From Fimbriimonadaceae bacterium (GTDB lineage Bacteria > Armatimonadota > Fimbriimonadia > Fimbriimonadales > Fimbriimonadaceae): a stretch of 11,916 nt of DNA. Under the pieces are notes generated by a model. That model made no database searches and had not been told where the DNA came from. It saw only the letters and a program-made list of their open reading frames with translations. This document shows, one piece after another, positions 6,712 to 11,294 of this stretch (its first letter is position 1; the number at the start of each line of letters is the position of its first letter). The stretch lies in assembly GCA_025451715.1 (NCBI GenBank), contig JANWJY010000150.1, positions 1 through 11,916 on the forward strand. The letters run 5' to 3'. The position numbers and the translations under genes are program-made.

Positions 6712-7106
6712 CAGTATTTTTCGTGGCCCGTGTGCGGACAGCTCACCTTGCCGGTCTCCATGTCGTACTCGTACGGCTCCTTACCGACCGGGCACTTGTC
6801 GTATCCGGCGGGCATTCCGGACACGTTTGCCAGAGTCTCGGGGAAGGTCTCCTCGACAGGATCCTCAGCGATCTGGATCAGCCCGCGAATCTGCCCGAGC
6901 TGTTGACGGCACACACTGTCCTCGGCCGCATAACGCGCTCGGCCTATCGTCGTCTTACCGAGCCCGTCCGGTCGCGAGTACTCCTCGCCGTCCTTGTTTT
7001 TGATCGTCCCAAAGCCGCCGGTGACAAAGAACAACACGCCCAAGACGACGATAGCGAACGCGACGAGAATGCCAACGAGAGAGTTTCCTGCAAGGGTGCG
7101 TTTCAT
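6711..7106 (-). CDS. prepilin-like membrane protein within the acc cluster
   Basis: This 131-residue protein starts with a type IV prepilin-like leader: MKRTLAG, then NSLVGILVAFAIVVLGVLFF (8-27), a single hydrophobic helix. The expected Glu at mature position +5 is Gly12, as in some atypical pseudopilins. The exported part has Cys66, a short helix, and a C-terminus with KCPVGKEPYEYDMETGKVSCP (104-124), a layout common in pilin and pseudopilin C-termini where two Cys flank a beta-hairpin. It starts one base after the AccB-like stop with GAGG upstream and overlaps the accC start, so it is co-transcribed with them. No pilus assembly gene is nearby. It could be a minor pseudopilin or a single-pass protein with another role; link to lipid synthesis is only positional. 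Confidence 0.7.
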   Translation of the reverse strand: MKRTLAGNSLVGILVAFAIVVLGVLFFVTGGFGTIKNKDGEEYSRPDGLGKTTIGRARYAAEDSVCRQQLGQIRGLIQIAEDPVEETFPETLANVSGMPAGYDKCPVGKEPYEYDMETGKVSCPHTGHEKY

Positions 7107-7107
7107 C

Positions 7108-7506
7108 TTAGGGCCTCAACAATAGGAGCTTCTGTCCAAACTCGACCGCCTCGCCGTCCGCGACACAGACCTCAGCGATCTCACCAGAGCCCAGCGCCGT
7201 CACATCGTTCGCCAGCCCCAGCGCCACCACTTCGCCGACCTTGTCGCCCTCAGCCAGCTTGTCGCCGACCTTGAGGTCCACGACCGCGCGGTAATAGCCC
7301 ACCGCCGGCGAGGACACGGCCAGTTCGGACAGCACCGCGGCGAACGGGAGCACGGGCTCGTCGTCCTCCTCGATCTCAGGAACGACCACCGGCGAAAGCA
7401 CGGCGCTGAACCTGTCCTCGCCCAGGCGTATTCGAACCTGGCGGTAGCCCCTGGACTGGGCGGTGAGAATGGCGTGGCGGATCTGATCCGAGTCGAGCCC
7501 CGGCAT
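7108..7506 (-). CDS. AccB-like (BCCP) protein lacking the biotinyl lysine
   Basis: This 132-residue protein keeps the BCCP layout. An N-terminal helix-strand region (SDQIRHAILTAQSRGYRQVR, 6-25) matches the region of BCCP before the linker. An acidic linker (about 43-54) follows, then a biotinyl-like beta-barrel: SPAVGYYR (66-73), VGDKLAEGDKVGEVVALG (80-97), NDVTALGSGEIAEV (100-113), GEAVEFGQKLL (118-128). Aligned without gaps to E. coli AccB, the biotin motif EAMKM reads VALGL, so Gly97 (GGG at 7216-7218) replaces the biotinylated lysine. The loop called the thumb is also absent. It therefore should not carry CO2. Plant BADC proteins have the same kind of loss and inhibit acetyl-CoA carboxylase; a similar structural or regulatory role here is inference. 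It is the first gene of the accC-nusB cluster. Confidence 0.85.
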   Translation of the reverse strand: MPGLDSDQIRHAILTAQSRGYRQVRIRLGEDRFSAVLSPVVVPEIEEDDEPVLPFAAVLSELAVSSPAVGYYRAVVDLKVGDKLAEGDKVGEVVALGLANDVTALGSGEIAEVCVADGEAVEFGQKLLLLRP

Positions 7507-7512
7507 CCCATG

Positions 7513-7518
7513 ATTGTA
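7513..7518 (-). promoter_or_regulatory. putative -10 element (TACAAT) of the acc cluster
   Basis: On the minus strand TACAAT, then CATGGG, then the ATG of the AccB-like gene. There is no purine-rich Shine-Dalgarno at a workable distance. A transcript starting about seven bases past this hexamer would begin at the start codon. No clear -35 box is seen. Confidence 0.5.
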
Positions 7519-7725
7519 CCAACGAATCCGGACGGGTCCCCCTCAACGAAAAGACGGGGTACGACTGGAGAGGAGCAGCGTCATACCCCGAATCTGTCTG
7601 GCTCAAGCCCATTGAGAAGCGCGGCGGTCGGCCGCTTCCGCGACTTCTGCTTGTTACTAAAGACTCTCAACCAGCCGGACACAATTCACTCCCTCGTAAA
7701 TTTGCGGGGTTGTTGAACCTGGAAG

Positions 7726-7863
7726 GCACGCACTCCTGCCGTCAAAACTGCCCTTCAGGGCCCGTAGATTCGACAGCCCGGCAAAACTGCCGGTCGCTAG
7801 GCTCATTCTGAGTGGAACAAACCCAGAGCCGGTGGCTGTCTGCCGGCGTCGGGCGGGCAGGGA
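7726..7863 (+). promoter_or_regulatory. structured leader upstream of cheD, possible RNA regulatory element
   Basis: Several local hairpins occur in a row: GGCA with TGCC ending at 7740; GCCC-TTCA-GGGC (7750-7761); CCGGCA-AAAC-TGCCGG (7778-7793); GGCTC with GAGCC (7800-7804 and 7826-7830). The pentamer CTGCC occurs at 7736, 7748, 7787 and 7840 and is complementary to GGCAG (7856-7860) at the cheD ribosome binding site. Competing pairings could hide or free that site. It does not match any riboswitch consensus I know, and regulation is inferred. Confidence 0.3.
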
Positions 7864-8427
7864 ATGACAGGTCGGATTGCAAACGGGACACAGGGCGAAG
7901 ATGCCAACAAACACTTGGTAGACCCGTGTACCGATGAGGTTCTTGTGGGACTGGCAGAGATCAGGATTGCAAAGGGTCCGGCGAACTTCGCGTTCATCGG
8001 GCTCGGGAGTTGCATCGCGTTTGTCGCGCTCGACCCCGTCGCCGACATCGCCGGCGCTGCCCACATCATGCTTCCTAAGTCGGGCCAGCCCGTAAAGCAA
8101 GAGCACCTTGGAAAGTTCGCCGACACCGCCGTGGGCGAACTGGTCCGGCTCATGGAGTCGCACGGAGCGAAGAAGGAAAACATCACCGCCGCTTACGCGG
8201 GCGGTGCGAGCCTTGCAGAGGTCGACGGCGCAGCGGCCAAGTTCGACATCGGCTCGCGCAACCTCGATGCGATCAAGGCAGTTCTCGACACACTCAAGAT
8301 TCCTGTCAAAGCAACGGACGCCGGCGGCAACACCGGCCGCACGCTCAAGATGGCGACATCCTCGGGCGACGTCACTGTAAAGACCATCAAACTCGGAGAG
8401 GCTGTGCTGTGCAGCCTTAGGGGCTAA
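7864..8427 (+). CDS. cheD: CheD-like chemoreceptor glutamine deamidase
   Basis: This 187-residue protein matches CheD, which deamidates glutamines of chemoreceptors and works with CheC in adaptation. Family marks are VGLAEIRIAKGP (28-39), GLGSCIAFVALDP (46-58) with catalytic Cys50, AAHIMLP (65-71) with His67, KFADTAVGELV, the AYAGGASL segment, the DIGSRNLDAI segment (128-137), and DAGGNTGRTLKM (152-163). In Thermotoga CheD the third catalytic residue is a Thr six positions before the Cys; here that position is Phe44. The N-terminus is about 20 residues longer than usual; ATG 7864 with CAGGGA just before it is the only supported start. No receptor, CheA or CheW gene is in the window. The HDOD gene follows after three bases, so the two are co-transcribed. 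Confidence 0.9.
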   Translation: MTGRIANGTQGEDANKHLVDPCTDEVLVGLAEIRIAKGPANFAFIGLGSCIAFVALDPVADIAGAAHIMLPKSGQPVKQEHLGKFADTAVGELVRLMESHGAKKENITAAYAGGASLAEVDGAAAKFDIGSRNLDAIKAVLDTLKIPVKATDAGGNTGRTLKMATSSGDVTVKTIKLGEAVLCSLRG

Positions 8428-8430
8428 GTA

Positions 8431-9300
8431 ATGTCAAAGCCGATCAACATCACACTCGACGACATCGTCGCAAGGACGACCGACCTGCCGACCTTCTCGG
8501 CTGCAGCGCTGGAGGTCATGAAGATGGCCGACTCCGCGAACACGCGTGCGCAGGACATCGCACGAGTCGTCTCGCAGGACCAGGCAATGAGCGTCCGCGT
8601 CCTGCGTCTGGCCAACAGCGCGTTCTACGGAATGTCGCGCAAGGTCTCCAGCCTTCCCGAGGCTGTCGTCGTGCTCGGCATGCGCACAGTCAAGAACCTC
8701 GCGATGGTCGCCGCGACCTACCCCTGGATGTCCAAGCCGCTCAAGGGCTACGACCTCGGCCCGATGCAGATGTGGCACCACGCCTTCGGCACCGCGCTAG
8801 GCGCGCAGATGCTCGCTATCAAGAGCAGGAAGTGCGACGACCAGCTCGCCTTCACCTCGGGGCTCCTGCACGACGTCGGAAAGGTCGCGCTCAGCCTCTG
8901 GATCGGTGAAAAGCTCAAGGCGATCGTGTACTACGCCGAGCGTGAGGGCCTCACGTTCGACGAGGCCGAGCGCAAGATCCTCGGCTACGACCACACCGAG
9001 GTCGGCGAGCACTTGGGCAAGAACTGGAACCTTCCCGACGACGTGCTGCTAGGCGTCCGGTGGCACCACGAGCCCGCAAAATGCGAGCCGTACCATGCGG
9101 TCGCCGACTGCGTGCATCTCGGCAGCGCGATGGCGATGTCCATGGGCCTCGGCATCGGCGGCGACGGGCTGCTCTACAAGTTCGACGACGGATGTTATCT
9201 GCGGTTGGGGATCTCGCCGGACGAGATGGACTCCATCACCGCCGACTACGTCGAGAGCTTCAAGAAGTACGAGTCGATGTTCCAAGCTATGGCTGCGTAA
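8431..9300 (+). CDS. HDOD-domain signalling protein
   Basis: This 289-residue cytoplasmic protein is an HDOD (HD-related output) domain over most of its length. Typical parts are LPTFSAAALEVMKMA (19-33), DIARVVSQDQAMSVRVLRLANSA (42-64), VSSLPEAVVVLGMRTVKNL (72-90), WHHAFG (115-120), FTSGLLHDVGK (141-151), GYDHTEVGEHLGKNW (185-199) and RWHHEP (210-215). HDOD proteins serve in bacterial signalling, often with chemotaxis or cyclic-di-GMP systems, and many lack full HD catalytic residues. Here His117, His147-Asp148, His188, His212-His213 and Asp226 are all present, so phosphohydrolase activity cannot be excluded. It starts three bases after cheD with TAGGGG upstream. Coupling to CheD suggests a shared motility or taxis pathway. 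Confidence 0.92.
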   Translation: MSKPINITLDDIVARTTDLPTFSAAALEVMKMADSANTRAQDIARVVSQDQAMSVRVLRLANSAFYGMSRKVSSLPEAVVVLGMRTVKNLAMVAATYPWMSKPLKGYDLGPMQMWHHAFGTALGAQMLAIKSRKCDDQLAFTSGLLHDVGKVALSLWIGEKLKAIVYYAEREGLTFDEAERKILGYDHTEVGEHLGKNWNLPDDVLLGVRWHHEPAKCEPYHAVADCVHLGSAMAMSMGLGIGGDGLLYKFDDGCYLRLGISPDEMDSITADYVESFKKYESMFQAMAA

Positions 9301-9306
9301 CCGAGC

Positions 9307-9340
9307 CCCCTCTCCATTCGCCGAAGGGAGAGGGGTTAGG
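9307..9340 (+). repeat. hairpin repeat after the HDOD gene
   Basis: CCCCTCTCC (9307-9315) pairs with GGAGAGGGG (9327-9335) over an 11-nt loop, followed by TTAGG. The G-rich arm resembles the left-edge repeat (3-17) and the repeat within the PhzF-family gene. It begins 6 nt after the HDOD stop and could also serve as a terminator, although no T-tract follows. Confidence 0.6.
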
Positions 9341-9351
9341 CGTTAGGGCTC

Positions 9352-9407
9352 CTGCTCTCAGCTCACTGCTCTCTGCTTTCTGCTCTCTGCTCTAAGCACT
9401 CAGCTCT
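9352..9407. repeat. degenerate CTGCTCT tandem repeat
   Basis: Imperfect copies of CTGCTCT, with variants such as CTGCTTT and CAGCTCA, run through this stretch. It overlaps the last codons and stop of the minus-strand PhzF-family gene, so the C-terminal Glu-Leu-Ser-Ala may be repeat-derived. The unit is too short and irregular for a CRISPR array. Confidence 0.6.
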
Positions 9408-10225
9408 CCGGCAACCACCGTCCGCGCCTGCCCCACCAGCCCCACCCGATCGCCGCGCACATTGACGCGAACATATCCGCAACGTTTCGACGCCTGGAAT
9501 CCCATCACAGACGAAACACCAAGGCGACCAGCCCAGTATGGCCCGAGCGCGCAGTGCGCCGATCCAGTCACCGGATCCTCGTCGATCCCGCTCTGCGGCG
9601 CAAAAAACCGCGAAACGAAGTCGGTGCGTATCCCCTCCCCCTTGGGGGAGGGATAGGGAGGGGGTGGTTTCTCGTCCGCTCCCGCGGTCACGATCACCCC
9701 GCGCTTGCCCAGCTCCGCCACCAGACGCATGTCCGGCCGCAACGAGAGCACTTCCTCTGTAGACGACAGCTCGAAGAACCAGTCCATCCTGTTCGCGCCC
9801 ATCCACACCGGCTCCACACCGAGAGCACCAACAACCGAAAACGGATCCACCGCCGAAGGCGACTCGTCTGGAAAGTCCATCTCGATCCCGCCCTCGACCT
9901 GCCTGCACACCAGCTCCCCGCTCTTCGTGAAGAACCGCACGGCCCCGGGAGGGCGAGCGTCCTCGCGAGCCGCTGTAAACAAAACGTGCGCGCTCGCAAG
10001 CGTCGCGTGACCGCACAAGTCCACCTCCACCGCAGGCGTGAACCACCGCAACCCGTACCCGCCGCCAGACGGCCAGAAAAAAGCCGTCTCCGCCTGGTTC
10101 ATCTCCATCGCCACCGACTGCATCCACTCCGCCGAGGGCTCGGAAGCCAGCGGACACACCCCCGCCGGGTTACCCGTGAACGGCCCGTGCGAAAACGCAT
10201 CCACCAGATAGATCGTCTGTCCCAC
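9392..10225 (-). CDS. PhzF-family isomerase-like protein with an in-frame repeat insertion
   Basis: This 277-residue protein belongs to the PhzF family (diaminopimelate-epimerase fold; PhzF isomerises a phenazine precursor, but most members have unknown substrates). Marks are LVDAFSHGPFTGNPAGV (7-23), MNQAETAFF (42-50) with the catalytic-type Glu46, LRWFTPAVEVDLCGHATLASA (59-79), and DFVSRFFAPQSGIDEDPVTGSAHC (202-225). Between VIVTAGAD and DFVSRFF, about 17 residues (185-201, Pro- and Gly-rich, reading PPPPYPSPKGEG) are encoded by a palindromic G/C repeat and are absent from typical relatives. The reading frame stays open, so the protein may still fold with a loop there. The start is GTG, without Shine-Dalgarno but with TAGCAT 6 nt upstream. 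It is unlikely to make phenazine, as no phz genes are near. Confidence 0.88.
   Translation of the reverse strand: MGQTIYLVDAFSHGPFTGNPAGVCPLASEPSAEWMQSVAMEMNQAETAFFWPSGGGYGLRWFTPAVEVDLCGHATLASAHVLFTAAREDARPPGAVRFFTKSGELVCRQVEGGIEMDFPDESPSAVDPFSVVGALGVEPVWMGANRMDWFFELSSTEEVLSLRPDMRLVAELGKRGVIVTAGADEKPPPPYPSPKGEGIRTDFVSRFFAPQSGIDEDPVTGSAHCALGPYWAGRLGVSSVMGFQASKRCGYVRVNVRGDRVGLVGQARTVVAGELSA
9631..9668. repeat. G/C-tract palindromic repeat inside the PhzF-family gene
   Basis: CCCTCCCCC (9633-9641) and GGGGGAGGG (9644-9652) form a perfect 9-bp inverted repeat, followed by ATAGGGAGGGGG. The plus strand 9644-9664 has four G-runs with 1-3-base loops, a canonical G-quadruplex pattern. This is the template strand of the gene. 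The repeat resembles those at 3-17 and 9326-9340 and accounts for the extra Pro-rich residues in the protein. Confidence 0.75.
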
Positions 10226-10231
10226 GGCGGA

Positions 10232-10237
10232 ATGCTA
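10232..10237 (-). promoter_or_regulatory. putative -10 element (TAGCAT) of the PhzF-family gene
   Basis: On the minus strand TAGCAT, then TCCGCC, then the GTG start. No Shine-Dalgarno is present, so a leaderless transcript is likely. The spacing is the same as for the acc cluster and the M48 gene. Confidence 0.45.
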
Positions 10238-10245
10238 CACGCATC

Positions 10246-10288
10246 GCGGACTCTCAGTCCGCCTTCGGTCCGCAGGCTCTTAGCCTGC
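10246..10288. repeat. twin 7-bp hairpins between divergent genes
   Basis: GCGGACT-CTC-AGTCCGC (10246-10262) and GCAGGCT-CTT-AGCCTGC (10272-10288) are two similar perfect 7-bp hairpins with 3-nt loops, nine bases apart. Stem differences are compensated (G-C to A-T pairs), so pairing is conserved between the copies. They lie between the divergent PhzF-family and M48 promoters, so they are not terminators. They look like a small dispersed palindromic repeat. Confidence 0.6.
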
Positions 10289-10322
10289 CCCCGCAACCCC
10301 GCTCCCCGGTCACAGCGTAGAC

Positions 10323-10328
10323 TAACCT
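10323..10328 (+). promoter_or_regulatory. putative -10 element (TAACCT) of the M48 gene
   Basis: TAACCT, then ACAGAC, then ATG at 10335. There is no Shine-Dalgarno. It fits TANNNT at the spacing seen before other starts in this window, although it is the weakest match to TATAAT. Confidence 0.4.
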
Positions 10329-10334
10329 ACAGAC

Positions 10335-11195
10335 ATGGCACGCAAGAAGCTCAAGAACATCAGCCACGAGGCGTTCCAGGCCGACACCGACAAGATGGCC
10401 CTCCAGGCCCTCAAGAAGGTGCCCCTGCTCCCGATCGCCGTCAAGAAGTTCTACGAGATCGGCGCCGACCGCTGGCTCTACTGCTACAACATGGCCACCA
10501 GCGTCCGCTGCGGCCCCAAGCAGTTCAAGAGCCTCGACAAGTGCCTCGACGAGTGCTGCAAGGTCCTCGACATGCCCAAACCGGAGCTCTACGTCACCAG
10601 CAACCCGTTCCCCAACGCCTGGACCGGCGGCGTCGAGCGCCCCTACATCACCATCCGCAACTCGATCATCGACTCACTCGACGACGAGCAGATGTACCAC
10701 CTGATGGGCCACGAGCTCGGCCACATCAAGTGCGGCCACGTGCTATACAAGACCGTCGGCTCAATCATGAGCGTGATCCTCGAACTGATCGCACGGCGCA
10801 CGCTGGGGCTCGGCGACGCCGCACAGATCGCCCTCATCGCCGCCTACATGGAGTGGTCGCGGCAGGCCGAGATCAGCGCGGACCGCGCGGGACTGCTGTG
10901 CTCACAGGACTTCATGACCTCGGCCAGCGCCAACCTCGCGCTCACTCACGGCGACTCGCGGCTGACGAACGAGGCCAGCGTCGAAGCCTTCATGGACCAG
11001 GCCCGCGCCTATCAGGACATGGACGCCAGCGACGCCCTCGGCAAGCTCCTCATCTACTACCTGCACGGGATGAACTCCACCCACCCTATGCCGGTCCACC
11101 GCATGCAAGAACTGGACAAGTGGTATCAGAACGGCGACTACGACCGTATCATGAAGGGCCAGTACAAGCACGAAGAGAAAAGCAAGGCGAGCTGA
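10335..11195 (+). CDS. M48-type zinc metallopeptidase
   Basis: This 286-residue protein is an M48-type (gluzincin) peptidase. The zinc motif HELGH is at 126-130 (LMGHELGHIKCGH, with catalytic Glu127), and the third ligand is probably Glu179 in RQAEISADRAGLL (177-188). Family context before the motif is LYVTSNPFPNAWTGG (85-99) and YITIRNSIID (104-113). The conserved His-Pro near the end (THPMPVHRMQEL, 249-260) is also typical. A mildly hydrophobic stretch lies at 142-152 and another at 160-172, but there is no clear signal peptide, and the N-terminus is basic, so it is probably cytoplasmic or membrane-associated. It contains several Cys, including three close together at 70-75. The substrate is unknown. 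It diverges from the PhzF-family gene. Confidence 0.9.
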   Translation: MARKKLKNISHEAFQADTDKMALQALKKVPLLPIAVKKFYEIGADRWLYCYNMATSVRCGPKQFKSLDKCLDECCKVLDMPKPELYVTSNPFPNAWTGGVERPYITIRNSIIDSLDDEQMYHLMGHELGHIKCGHVLYKTVGSIMSVILELIARRTLGLGDAAQIALIAAYMEWSRQAEISADRAGLLCSQDFMTSASANLALTHGDSRLTNEASVEAFMDQARAYQDMDASDALGKLLIYYLHGMNSTHPMPVHRMQELDKWYQNGDYDRIMKGQYKHEEKSKAS

Positions 11196-11254
11196 CGACC
11201 GGCGGGAGTTCGGCGGGCCGACGGCGGCCGTGGGCAGGATGGGGACAAACGAAA

Positions 11255-11282
11255 GAATCGGACGAATCTGTCCGATTCGTCC
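11255..11282. repeat. two mutually exclusive hairpins between convergent genes
   Basis: GAATCGGAC (11255-11263) pairs with GTCCGATTC (11270-11278), giving 9 bp. Alternatively GGACGAAT (11260-11267) pairs with ATTCGTCC (11275-11282), giving 8 bp. The segments overlap, so only one forms at a time. It lies 60 nt after the M48 stop and 12 nt beyond the stop of the convergent lipoprotein gene. It may be a bidirectional terminator or a dispersed palindrome; no T-tract is present. Confidence 0.5.
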
Positions 11283-11294
11283 AATCCCGCCGAC

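Larger units (their letters stand above)
7507..7863. other. 357-bp divergent spacer with structured leader
   Basis: No protein gene is supported here. It separates the minus-strand acc cluster from cheD. A 6-bp hairpin (GAAGCG at 7616-7621 with CGCTTC at 7633-7638) lies in the left half. The right half (7726-7863) has several hairpins that could form a cheD leader. The acc -10 element is at the left end. I could not place a promoter for cheD. Confidence 0.45.

Noticed and set aside
7108..7506. Frameshift or sequencing error hiding a normal biotin motif
   Set aside because: The protein aligns to BCCP on both sides of the motif without gaps in one frame, so a frameshift cannot explain the missing lysine; several motif residues differ by whole codons.
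7726..7863. Cyclic-di-GMP (GEMM) riboswitch before cheD and the HDOD gene
   Set aside because: The conserved GEMM core and tetraloop-receptor features are not visible; only unspecific hairpins are.
9352..9407. CRISPR array
   Set aside because: The units are about 7 bp, contiguous and imperfect, with no spacers and no cas genes.
9392..10225. Calling the PhzF-family gene phenazine biosynthesis phzF
   Set aside because: Most family members do not make phenazine, and no other phz gene is present.
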